64,000 nucleotides of DNA from Mesorhizobium helmanticense (lineage in GTDB: Bacteria; Pseudomonadota; Alphaproteobacteria; Rhizobiales; Rhizobiaceae): NCBI RefSeq assembly GCF_003034915.1, contig NZ_PZJX01000047.1, positions 1-64,000 on the forward strand, given 5' to 3'. Numbering within the stretch: the first letter of the stretch is position 1; the number at the start of each line of letters is the position of its first letter. Below are positions 23,664-31,564 of the stretch, piece after piece. A program made the translations under genes and the position numbers. Below the pieces are notes generated by a model, which ran no database searches, was not told the DNA's origin, and worked only from the letters and a program-made list of their open reading frames with translations.

Positions 23664-24595
23664 ACGTCATCGACGTGCATGGGCTGGTCAAGCGCTTCGG
23701 CGACAAGACCGTCGTCGACCACGTGACGATGACGGTGGCCGAGGGCGAGATCGTCGGCTTCCTCGGCCCGAACGGTTCGGGCAAGACAACCACCATCCGC
23801 ATCATGTGCGGCCTCTTAACCCCCGACGAGGGCGAGGGCACGGTGCTGGGCTTCAACATCCGCACCGACAGTCTGAGGATCAAGCGCGAAGTCGGCTACA
23901 TGACGCAGAAATTCTCGTTCTACGAGGATCTGACGATCGGCGAGAATCTTGAATTCGTGGCGCGGCTTTACCGTTTGAAGCCGGTCAGCGAGCATGTCGC
24001 AAGGACGCTGGAAGAACTCGGACTGACGTCGCGCCGGGACCAGTTGGCCGGCACGCTGTCCGGCGGCTGGAAGCAGCGGCTGGCGCTGGCTGCCTGCATC
24101 ATGCACAAGCCGAAACTGCTGTTGCTCGACGAGCCGACGGCGGGCGTCGACCCGAAGGCGCGACGCGAATTCTGGGACGAGATCCACCGGCTGGCCAGCG
24201 GCGGGCTGACCGTGCTGGTCTCGACCCATTACATGGATGAGGCGGAGCGCTGCCACCGCATAGGCTACATTTCCTACGGCAAGATGCTGGCGTCAGGCAC
24301 GGTCGAGGAGGTGGTGCGGAATGCCGGGCTGACCACTTTCGTGCTGCAAGGCCCGCGGCTCGATCGAGTTGCCGATGCGCTGCAAGGCAGCCCCGGCGTC
24401 GACCAGGTGGCGCCGTTCGGCGCGACGCTGCATGTCGTGGGCTCCGACAAGAAGAAGTTAGAGGCCGCGCTCGCCGATGTCGAGAAGGAACACAAGGGCG
24501 TGACGGTGAACCCCGGCGAGACCAGCCTGGAGGACGTATTCATCCAGTTCATGTCCGGCTCGAAGGACAATATGGCCAAGGACAGCAAGGGATGA
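23660..24595 (+). CDS. ABC exporter ATP-binding subunit (YbhF-like)
   Basis: 311 aa. Walker A GPNGSGKTT near residue 36, signature LSGGWKQRL, Walker B KLLLLDEPTAGVDPKARREFWDE, and H-loop STHYMDEAERCHRIGYIS. It is single-domain, whereas E. coli YbhF has two fused ATPase domains, so it must homodimerise. The C-terminus (SLEDVFIQFMSG) is typical of drug-efflux ABC-2 ATPases. Part of the overlapping efflux operon. Confidence 0.95.
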   Translation: MNVIDVHGLVKRFGDKTVVDHVTMTVAEGEIVGFLGPNGSGKTTTIRIMCGLLTPDEGEGTVLGFNIRTDSLRIKREVGYMTQKFSFYEDLTIGENLEFVARLYRLKPVSEHVARTLEELGLTSRRDQLAGTLSGGWKQRLALAACIMHKPKLLLLDEPTAGVDPKARREFWDEIHRLASGGLTVLVSTHYMDEAERCHRIGYISYGKMLASGTVEEVVRNAGLTTFVLQGPRLDRVADALQGSPGVDQVAPFGATLHVVGSDKKKLEAALADVEKEHKGVTVNPGETSLEDVFIQFMSGSKDNMAKDSKG

Positions 24596-25728
24596 ATGCC
24601 GTATTCTCCTTCGCCCGGCTCGGCGCGCTGCTGATCAAGGAGTTTATCCAGATGCGGCGCGACCGCATCACCTTCGCCATGATGCTGGGCGTGCCGCTGA
24701 TGCAGTTGGTGCTGTTCGGATTTGCCATCAACAGCGATCCCAAGAGCCTGCCCACAGCGCTGGTGGCGATGAGCAACGACCAATACACACGCGCCATGGT
24801 CTCCGCCTTGCAGATGACCGGTTACTACCGTTTCGACTATGTGGCGCAGAGCGAGGCCGAGGCCGAAGCATTGATGGCCAAGGGCGCCGTGTCCTTCGTC
24901 GTCACAATCCCGGCTGACTTCGCCCAGCGGGTCGAGCGGGGTGACAGCCCGCAAATCCTGATCGAAGCCGACGCGACCGATCCATCGGCTGCCAGCGGCG
25001 CCATTTCAACGTTGAGCAAGGTGGCGAGCCAGGCGTTGCTGCGGGCGCAAGGCATGCAGGCGGCCGCCGCCGAAAATGCCAAGGAGCAGCTGCAGGTGAT
25101 CGTGCACCAGCGCTACAATCCGGAAGGCATCTCGCAATACAACATCGTGCCCGGCCTGCTCGGCGTCATCCTGCAGATGACCATGGTGATGATGACGGCA
25201 ATGGCGCTGACGCGCGAAACCGAACGCGGCACAATGGAGAACCTTTTGGCGATGCCGTCCAGCCCAGCCGAAATCATGCTGGGCAAGGTGCTGCCCTTCC
25301 TGGTCGTCGGGGCGGTGCAGGTGGCGGTGGTGCTGGTGGCGGCGAAGCTGCTGTTCGGCATTCCATTCGTCGGAAGCCTGACGCTTCTTCTGTCGTCGGT
25401 GCTTGTTTTCGTGCTCTCGCTGGTGTTGCTCGGTTATACGATCTCGACCATGGCGCGTTCGCAGATGCAGGCAATGCAGCTTACCTTCTTCTTCTTCCTG
25501 CCGTCGCTGCTGCTCTCCGGATTCATGTTCCCCTATCGCGGCATGCCGGGCTGGGCGCAGGTGTTGGGCGAAATCTTCCCACTCACGCATTTCCTGCGCA
25601 TCACCCGCGCGGTCATGCTCAAGGGCGCCGATTTCAATGCGGTAGCGGCCGAGATCGGCTGGCTGCTGGTGTTCGTGGCGGTGTTCGCCGGCACGGCGCT
25701 GTTGCGGTTCAGGCGGACGCTGGACTGA
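24592..25728 (+). CDS. ABC exporter permease subunit (YbhS-like)
   Basis: 378 aa. N-terminal membrane helix (LIKEFIQMRRDRITFAMMLGVPLMQLVLFGFAINSD), a large periplasmic domain at residues about 40-170, then five helices beginning NIVPGLLGVILQMTMVMMTAMALTRETERGTMENLLAMP, a strong ABC2_membrane_3 signature. It is the last gene of the operon. E. coli has two different permeases (YbhS and YbhR), but here only one is present, so the transporter is probably a homodimer. Confidence 0.95.
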   Translation: MNAVFSFARLGALLIKEFIQMRRDRITFAMMLGVPLMQLVLFGFAINSDPKSLPTALVAMSNDQYTRAMVSALQMTGYYRFDYVAQSEAEAEALMAKGAVSFVVTIPADFAQRVERGDSPQILIEADATDPSAASGAISTLSKVASQALLRAQGMQAAAAENAKEQLQVIVHQRYNPEGISQYNIVPGLLGVILQMTMVMMTAMALTRETERGTMENLLAMPSSPAEIMLGKVLPFLVVGAVQVAVVLVAAKLLFGIPFVGSLTLLLSSVLVFVLSLVLLGYTISTMARSQMQAMQLTFFFFLPSLLLSGFMFPYRGMPGWAQVLGEIFPLTHFLRITRAVMLKGADFNAVAAEIGWLLVFVAVFAGTALLRFRRTLD

Positions 25729-25845
25729 TTTTTCTCCATATCCCCCGCGCGGCAGATGTCGCGCCCGGCCAGCCATGGATAATGGCGGCTGGCGGTGGAT
25801 TGCATCGCCGGTTTTGAAACTGCTGCTTTTTCAAGGAGACATGAA

Positions 25846-26148
25846 ATGAGAAAGTCGTTGATTTTCACCCTTATGCTCGCCGCACAGGCGGGGCTTTCCG
25901 TGCTCGGCGCGAATCATGCCTCGGCAATGGCGCTCGGCAAGATGATGGCGCCGGCCGCGCAGGACGGCGTCGTCATGGTCCTGTGCAAGTATGGCACGCC
26001 GCATTGCGTCAATCCCAACCCCGGCCCGAAGGCGCCGACGGTCAACACCACCACGTTTCCGGATGACGGCTGGGTCGATCCGGACTGCCAGTACTATTCC
26101 GGCCTGTGCGATTTCCCCAACGAGGACTGGTTCGGCTTCCCAAAGTGA
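25846..26148 (+). CDS. Small exported Cys-containing protein, unrecognised
   Basis: 100 aa from ATG 25846, with AAGGAG 7 bases upstream. A clear signal peptide (MRKSLIFTLMLAAQAGLSVLGANHASA) is followed by a short mature region with four Cys (LCKYGTPHCVNPNP, DCQYYSGLC) and an aromatic/acidic tail (PNEDWFGFPK). Two disulfides are likely. I do not recognise a family. Confidence 0.7.
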   Translation: MRKSLIFTLMLAAQAGLSVLGANHASAMALGKMMAPAAQDGVVMVLCKYGTPHCVNPNPGPKAPTVNTTTFPDDGWVDPDCQYYSGLCDFPNEDWFGFPK

Positions 26149-26195
26149 TCCTGCCGAAGTAGCCAGGGCGCTGTCGCCCGGCATGTTTCACTACA

Positions 26196-26219
26196 CCCGC
26201 TCCGGCTTGCCGGGGCGGG
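26196..26219. terminator. Possible bidirectional terminator hairpin
   Basis: GC-rich stem cccgctccgg-cttg-ccggggcggg between two convergent genes (stops at 26148 and 26246). No T-run follows on either side. Confidence 0.35.
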
Positions 26220-26245
26220 CTTGATGCTCCGGCTCTGGCTGTCTC

Positions 26246-26845
26246 TCAATTGTTGAGCGATCCTGGACCGCTGACGAACTCACTCCCCCTGACATAAAAT
26301 CGCAGAAGCCGGTTCGCATCCTTCGAAATGCCGATCCTGACGCTCTGTCCGATGTCGCCGGGCTCATGGTCGTCGCGTCCGAGCCATAGTGGACCGTTCC
26401 GGCAGAGATCGAGCCCATCGAGCGAACGATCGATCCGCAACGCCGCGGCGAGCCTTCCTGGTCCGCGCGCCAAATCACGCAAGCGCTCGATGCCGCGATT
26501 GAGCCGCATGATCTCGATGCCTTCGAGCGGCTCGAGCGCCCTGATCAGCACGCCGGTTCCGGTCCCCGGCATCTCGCTCGAGACATTCAGCATGTAGGAG
26601 ATGCCGTAGGCGAGATAGACATAGGCGTGCCCACGCTCGAGAAACAGCGAACGATTGCGCGGGGTCATCCCCCGGTAGCCGTGGCCGGCGGCGTCGCCGA
26701 CGACATAGGCCTCGGTCTCGACGATCCGGCCGCTGACCATGCCTTCAGGCAACGCCCGCATCACGACCTTGCCGATGAGATAGCGGGCGAGAGAGGTCGT
26801 GTCCGTCGGCAGCTCCGCGCGCACGAGGGGGCGGTGGATGGGCAT
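26246..26845 (-). CDS. 3-methyladenine DNA glycosylase (AAG/MPG family)
   Basis: 199 aa from ATG 26845 (an in-frame ATG at 26884 would overlap the upstream gene). Family motifs in order: SLARYLIGKVVMR, GRIVETEAYVVGDAAGHGYRGMTPRN (catalytic Glu in VETEAY), LFLERGHAYVYLAYGISYMLNVSSE, GTGVLIRALEPLEGI, and RGPGRLAAALRIDRSLDGLDL. It excises alkylated purines in base-excision repair. It follows the NTF2-like gene closely. Confidence 0.93.
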   Translation of the reverse strand: MPIHRPLVRAELPTDTTSLARYLIGKVVMRALPEGMVSGRIVETEAYVVGDAAGHGYRGMTPRNRSLFLERGHAYVYLAYGISYMLNVSSEMPGTGTGVLIRALEPLEGIEIMRLNRGIERLRDLARGPGRLAAALRIDRSLDGLDLCRNGPLWLGRDDHEPGDIGQSVRIGISKDANRLLRFYVRGSEFVSGPGSLNN

Positions 26846-26862
26846 CTTACTGCCGCCAGATT

Positions 26863-27243
26863 TCAGGGTATCCGCTCGACCCATTCAGCGCGCGAAGGCC
26901 CCGGCTCGAACGGATCGGCGAAATACTGGGTCTCGTGGGCCACCTTGCCATGAAGGAACTCCATGATGCTCACGGTGTAGGACGGCCGCCCGTCATAGGT
27001 CAGCACATATTCGGTGACCCAGAGGTCGCCCGCGCCGATGATGCGCCGCACCGTAAAGCGCTTGCGGTTCGGCTGCGCGGCGCGAGACGACTGAATCTTC
27101 CTCCGCCCGCGGATGCGCTCACCCGATTGCGGATATTCGAGCACTGCGTCCTCCCGATAAATCTGGTGCTCCACCTCGAGATCGTTCGCATCGGAGGCAG
27201 CCCAGTGGCGATCCAGAGCCGCTCGAATCTCAAGGTCTCCCAT
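26863..27243 (-). CDS. NTF2/SnoaL-like fold protein
   Basis: 126 aa, matching the cone-shaped SnoaL/NTF2 fold: an N-terminal helix (IRAALDRHWAASDANDLEVEHQIYREDAVLEYPQSGERIRGRRKI), then strands RRIIGAGDLWVTEYVLTYDGRPSYTVSIMEFLHGKVAHETQYFADPFEP. Members are small enzymes or ligand-binding proteins. Specific activity cannot be assigned. It ends just upstream of the glycosylase, probably co-transcribed. Confidence 0.85.
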   Translation of the reverse strand: MGDLEIRAALDRHWAASDANDLEVEHQIYREDAVLEYPQSGERIRGRRKIQSSRAAQPNRKRFTVRRIIGAGDLWVTEYVLTYDGRPSYTVSIMEFLHGKVAHETQYFADPFEPGPSRAEWVERIP

Positions 27244-27343
27244 ATCAAGTCTCCTCGACCATCGACGTCCATCGAGCCGCGACGCAGGGGAGCAGGGGAT
27301 TCGACGCTTTGGAGCGACGCGTGACCCGTCGCCATCCTATACG

Positions 27344-27496
27344 GCCGCCATGATCTCCGCATAGGCACCGAAATCGACATTGTCGCCTGACTGTACCACG
27401 GCGACGCATTTGTCTCAGTTCGATCTTGCCCGACGCAAGTGCCGCCAGGCCGACGCAGCCGCCGGGCTCGACCACCAACTTGAGATGGGCCATGGC
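27344..27496 (-). pseudogene. 3' remnant of a PLP dehydratase gene (second copy of 29957-30111)
   Basis: 153 bases align end to end with the last 50 codons of the intact dehydratase gene, encoding MAHLKLVVEPGGCVGLAALA. There are about fifteen substitutions and a 2-base deletion after the KIEL codons that shifts the frame. No upstream part of the gene remains. It flanks the adenylate cyclase gene on the side opposite the intact copy. The rest of 27497-27692 carries an open minus-strand fragment (SMKRVVRRYGRISGIDLAIE) that may be the start of another lost gene. Confidence 0.85.
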
Positions 27497-27692
27497 TCAG
27501 CATTAAAGCGACAGTTCCGTCATCCTCAATGGCAAGATCGATGCCGCTGATGCGGCCGTATCTGCGAACTACGCGTTTCATCGACGGCTTTTTGCTGGAT
27601 GATCCCGATACACCGGCGACGGACGCTGAAGAGGTCGGTCGTTTCATTTCAGTGTGACCAGGTCTATACTCCACGGGGGACAGGCCAGATTG

Positions 27693-29855
27693 ATGGACCG
27701 CAAGCTTTCCGCCATTCTCGCCGCCGATGTTGTGGGCTATTCCACCCAGATGGAACGCGACGAGGCCGGCACGTTCGAGCGCCTTCGCGCTGGACGCAAG
27801 GAGCTGTTCGAGCCCGAGATTGCCCGCCACCACGGCCACATCTTCAAGCTGATAGGCGATGGACTGCTGGCCGAATTCGGCAGCGTCGTGGACGCAGTCG
27901 AATGTGCCGTGTCGTTGCAGCGCGGCCTAGTGGAACGCAACGCCGCCGTTTCCGAAGATCATCGGATTCGCGTCAGGATCGGGATCAATCTGGGCGAGGT
28001 GATTGTCGAGGGCGAGGACCGGTATGGCGAGGGCGTCAACGTCGCTGCCAGGCTTCAACAGCTAGCGGAACCTGGCGGCATCTGCGTCTCAGGAAAGGTC
28101 GCCAAAGAGGTCGAGAGGAAGTTGGCTTTCGGCTTTGAGCCGATGGGCGAACAGAAGCTGAAGAACATCGCCGAACCGGTGCAAGCATACCGGGTGCTGC
28201 TCGATCCCGAGGCGGCGGGAAAGCCTATGGCTGTCAATCGACACCCACGCTTCAGGCGCAATCTGGCCGTCGCTATTTGGGTCCTTGTTGTCGCAGTCGG
28301 CCTTGCAGCAGCGTGGTGGCGACCGTGGGAGCCACCGCTTCGGCCCACCGCTCTGACGGCCAATGCGAAAGCCGACACCCGGCCATCCCTTGTCGTGCTT
28401 CCATTTGACAATCTCAGCGACGACAAGGCGCAAGGTTATCTGGCTGACGGTTTCACCGAGGACCTGACCACAGAACTTGCACGCACACCCGGCCTTTTCG
28501 TCGTATCGCGAAATGCGGCTTCCGCCTACAAGGGCAACGAGACCAAACCCACAGAGATCGCCGCAGCGCTTGGTGTTCGGTACATACTGGAGGGCTCGAT
28601 ACGTAGGGTCGGCGACGACATGCGCATCAACGCGCAGTTGATCGATGGCTCGACCACTGGTCATCTCTGGGCGGAGCGTTTCGACGGCCAGTGGGCGGAT
28701 GTCTTTGCGCTACAGGACAAGGTCGTCGCCAGCATCGCAGGCGCGCTCAAGCTCCGTCTCGTCAGCGCTCAAGGTAGGGCAGACTTGGCGGGAGGCACGC
28801 GCAATCCCGCAGCCTATGAAGTTTACCTCAAGGGCATGGAAATCTATAATCGGCGCAATACTCCAGAGGAGTTTTCTCAGGCGGTGAGGTTTTTCCAGCA
28901 GGCGCTTGAACTCGATCCGAATTTCGGCGCGGCGGCAGCCTCGCTTGCATGGGCCTATTGGGAAATGGACGGGCCGCGGGCCAGGGCTTTAGGCATTTCG
29001 GACATTTGGGCTCTTTACAACATCTACAAGTACCTGGACGAGGCGGCCAAGCATCCTTCGCCGTCCTACTATCAGCTCGTTGCCAGTTTGCTGGTTCGCG
29101 AGCACCGGTCCGACGAGGCAGTCGCGGTTATGTTCAAGGCAGTAGCGCTCGACCCAAGCGATCCCTTGAACTATGTCGGGCTGGCAGACGCCCTGACTTT
29201 CAATGGCAGGCCGAACGAGGCGCGCGACTATCTCGACGCGGCCAACCGTGTCGACCCAGGCGGCAATGACTATCGGCACTACCAGGCGGGGCTGGCTGAA
29301 TTTGGCCAGGGTCGTTTCGCGGAGGCCGTCGACCACCTTGAAAGGATTGATCTCCAATCGCCCGATCCATGGCCGAAATTCTATGGCCTGCAGGTATTGG
29401 TTTCGGCCTACGCACATCTCGGGCGCAGTGACCAGGTCGCGGCCTACAGCGACAGGCTGAAGGAAGTCATGTTGGAACGAAAGGATGGAGGGGCAAATCA
29501 GCTCGTCACTCAGAGGTATTTTGTGTTCAAGAACCCGGCCGACATAGGACGCCTGCTGGATGGCCTGAACAAGGCCGGTTTGCCGGAGTTGCCTGAAGAG
29601 GTCGATTTGGATGCGAAGGACCGGCTTACCGGTTCGGAAATTAAGTCTCTCATCCTTGGTCGCGAACTGCGCGGGGGAGGCGCATGGCTAGATGAAGAAA
29701 CCAGCTGGGTGCAGCAGAACTTCCTGTGCGACGCTATTCCAAAAGTTCAGACAACCTGCGGCGCGGTCTTCCGCAATCCTGCCGGGATATCGGAGCGAGG
29801 CAATGAGTATACCGCAGTCTTCCGTTTTGATAGTTTTGAGTTTTCGACCAAATAA
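27693..29855 (+). CDS. Class III adenylate/guanylate cyclase with TPR-like C-terminus
   Basis: 720 aa from ATG 27693. The N-terminal catalytic domain (residues about 5-170) has LAADVVGYS (metal Asp), IFKLIGDGLLAEFGS (second Asp), RIGINLGEVIVEGEDRYGEGVNVAARLQQLAEPGG, and QKLKNIAEPVQAYRV. A membrane helix lies near 190-210 (NLAVAIWVLVVAVGLAAAWW), then a TolB-like amino-terminal motif (SLVVLPFDNLSDDKAQGYLADGFTEDLTTELAR), then TPR-like repeats to about 600. This architecture is abundant in Mesorhizobium and Bradyrhizobium. It likely makes cAMP in response to an unknown periplasmic or cytoplasmic cue. Less GC-rich than its neighbours and set between duplicated dehydratase ends, so probably acquired. 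Ends in TAA. Confidence 0.92.
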   Translation: MDRKLSAILAADVVGYSTQMERDEAGTFERLRAGRKELFEPEIARHHGHIFKLIGDGLLAEFGSVVDAVECAVSLQRGLVERNAAVSEDHRIRVRIGINLGEVIVEGEDRYGEGVNVAARLQQLAEPGGICVSGKVAKEVERKLAFGFEPMGEQKLKNIAEPVQAYRVLLDPEAAGKPMAVNRHPRFRRNLAVAIWVLVVAVGLAAAWWRPWEPPLRPTALTANAKADTRPSLVVLPFDNLSDDKAQGYLADGFTEDLTTELARTPGLFVVSRNAASAYKGNETKPTEIAAALGVRYILEGSIRRVGDDMRINAQLIDGSTTGHLWAERFDGQWADVFALQDKVVASIAGALKLRLVSAQGRADLAGGTRNPAAYEVYLKGMEIYNRRNTPEEFSQAVRFFQQALELDPNFGAAAASLAWAYWEMDGPRARALGISDIWALYNIYKYLDEAAKHPSPSYYQLVASLLVREHRSDEAVAVMFKAVALDPSDPLNYVGLADALTFNGRPNEARDYLDAANRVDPGGNDYRHYQAGLAEFGQGRFAEAVDHLERIDLQSPDPWPKFYGLQVLVSAYAHLGRSDQVAAYSDRLKEVMLERKDGGANQLVTQRYFVFKNPADIGRLLDGLNKAGLPELPEEVDLDAKDRLTGSEIKSLILGRELRGGGAWLDEETSWVQQNFLCDAIPKVQTTCGAVFRNPAGISERGNEYTAVFRFDSFEFSTK

Positions 29856-29949
29856 GACCACCCGGGACCTACCGGCGAATGTTAGTCTAGTTCGCCGCAC
29901 TCGTGGCGTCGGAGCGCTCCTGCGTGCAGATACCGGAGGCGCTTGCCGC

Positions 29950-30933
29950 TCAAGCCGCCGCCATGATCTCAGCATAGGCGCCGAAATCGACATTGCCGCC
30001 TGACAGCACCACGGCAACGCATTTGCCTTTCAGTTCGATCTTGCCCGACGCCAACGCGGCCAGGCCAACGCAACCGCCAGGCTCGACCACCAGCTTGAGA
30101 TGGGCCATGGCGTCGCGCATAGCCTGTCTTGTCGCGTCGTCGGAGACGGCGATGCCGCCGGCGAGGTTCCGGCGGTTGATCTCGAAGGTGAGCGCGCCCG
30201 GCTCGGCGACGAGCAGGGCATCGCAGATCGATTTGTAACCGGGTTCGTTCGCGACCCTTTCGCCCTTGGCCAGCGAGCGGCTGGTGTCGTCGAAATGCTC
30301 GGGTTCCACCGCCCAGACGGAAGTGCCCGGCGAGGCATCCTTGACGGCGATCGAAATGCCGCTGCTCAGGCCACCGCCACCACAGGGGATGACGACCGCG
30401 TCGAGGCTGACACCGAGCGCTTTTGCCTGGCGCATCAGTTCGAGGCCGATCGTGCCCTGGCCGGCGATGATGGCCGGATCGTCGTAGGGCGGCACCAGGA
30501 CCATGCCTTTTTCCACATAGGGTCGGACGACGGCCGCGCGATCCTCGCGGAAACGGTCGAATGGCACCACCTCCGCTCCCATCTTGCGGACATTGCCGAT
30601 TTTCATCGCCGGCGCGTCGGCCGGCATGGCGATCACCGCCCTGACGCCGAACATGGCCGCCGAGGCGGCGACGCCTTGCGCATGGTTGCCGGAGGAGAAG
30701 GCGACGACACCGCGGCTGCGCTCCGCGGCCGAAAGTGAGGACAGCTTGTTGTAGGCGCCGCGGAACTTGAACGAGCCGGTGCGCTGCAGCGTCTCCGGCT
30801 TGAACAGGATGCGGCCGCCAAAGTGCTTGTTGATGTCAGGCGATTCGATCAGCGGCGTTTCGACGATCAGGCCGGAGAGGCGCGCCGCAGCGCTGCGGAT
30901 ATCGGCGATGCCGGGGAGGGTGGCGGTGGTCAT
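29950..30933 (-). CDS. PLP-dependent threonine/serine dehydratase-like enzyme (EutB/IlvA-like)
   Basis: 327 aa from ATG 30933. Fold-type II PLP enzyme: catalytic Lys in TGSFKFRGAYNKL (residue 56), SSGNHAQGVAASA, the phosphate-binding PCGGGGLSSGISIA, and GGCVGLAALASGKI near the end. Length without a regulatory ACT domain fits catabolic threonine ammonia-lyase or the ectoine-utilisation EutB type. No eut genes are nearby, so threonine/serine deamination is the safer call. Its last 155 bases exist in a diverged second copy at 27344-27496. Confidence 0.88.
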   Translation of the reverse strand: MTTATLPGIADIRSAAARLSGLIVETPLIESPDINKHFGGRILFKPETLQRTGSFKFRGAYNKLSSLSAAERSRGVVAFSSGNHAQGVAASAAMFGVRAVIAMPADAPAMKIGNVRKMGAEVVPFDRFREDRAAVVRPYVEKGMVLVPPYDDPAIIAGQGTIGLELMRQAKALGVSLDAVVIPCGGGGLSSGISIAVKDASPGTSVWAVEPEHFDDTSRSLAKGERVANEPGYKSICDALLVAEPGALTFEINRRNLAGGIAVSDDATRQAMRDAMAHLKLVVEPGGCVGLAALASGKIELKGKCVAVVLSGGNVDFGAYAEIMAAA

Positions 30934-31070
30934 GAAGTGGTCCTGTGGAAATGTGATTGCCGATGGTGCACGGAAAACCACACCGCGCACAATCGAAAAA
31001 ATGTGTCGGTTACAATTCAGTCTTGGGAACAGCTCTCTTTCAGCAGCAACCTTCGCGATTGACCGAAGCC

Positions 31071-31388
31071 TCACCCAAGCAGCGTTTTTCGTTTGGCGCC
31101 GCCGATCTTGCGCCAGGTGTTGAAGCGGTGGGTGGCGGCGGCGAAGGAGATCTTCATCTGCTGGGCGACCGAATAGCGCGACTTGCCTTCATCGAACATG
31201 CGGTAGCAGCATTCGGCACCCTCCTCGGTCAGCTTGCCTTCCGGGGTCTTGTTGTGCGAATTGGCGGGATCGAATTTTTCGACCTGCTGCTCGACCAGGC
31301 CTTTCAGGCGCAGGAGATCGGCCTCGATGTTGGCGATCAGGTCGAGAACGGGTTTCGGGTCGAATTGCGGGGGCTGTTTTGCCCGCAT
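31071..31388 (-). CDS. Conserved hypothetical small protein with HTH-like C-terminus
   Basis: 105 aa from ATG 31388, which has AAAGGAAG about 8 bases upstream (the frame stays open to 31514 without support). An acidic helical segment DPKPVLDLIANIEADLLRLKGLVEQQVEKF is followed by LTEEGAECCYRMFDEGKSRYSVAQQMKISFAAATHRFNTWRKIGG, which reads as a helix-turn-helix with a recognition helix in ISFAAATHRFNTW. Possibly a small DNA-binding protein. No family recognised. Confidence 0.7.
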   Translation of the reverse strand: MRAKQPPQFDPKPVLDLIANIEADLLRLKGLVEQQVEKFDPANSHNKTPEGKLTEEGAECCYRMFDEGKSRYSVAQQMKISFAAATHRFNTWRKIGGAKRKTLLG

Positions 31389-31525
31389 CCGTGGCTTCCT
31401 TTCTCTTGGCTTAGGTTCAGCTATATAGGTGAACATTTGCTGATAATGAAGTGCGCGCCTTGCGCCGGACTTCAACAATTCTTGATTGCCACTCGAACGG
31501 GGAAATTGACCCACGGCGCGGCAAA

Positions 31526-31554
31526 CCCTAGTTTAGAATAATTCTAAACTAGGG
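31526..31554. promoter_or_regulatory. Iron control element (Irr box) as a perfect 29-bp palindrome
   Basis: Contains the ICE core TTTAGAAtaaTTCTAAA, extended by a further six bases on each side to CCCTAG...CTAGGG without a mismatch. It ends 10 bases before the mbfA ATG. Irr represses or activates iron genes in rhizobia from such boxes. The right end also supplies AGGG, the only SD-like sequence for the gene. Confidence 0.92.
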
Positions 31555-31564
31555 TGAATTGCTC

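Noticed and set aside
29950..30933. Ectoine-utilisation eutB
   Set aside because: The enzyme family fits, but no other eut or ectoine genes are in the window, so the substrate-specific name is not justified.
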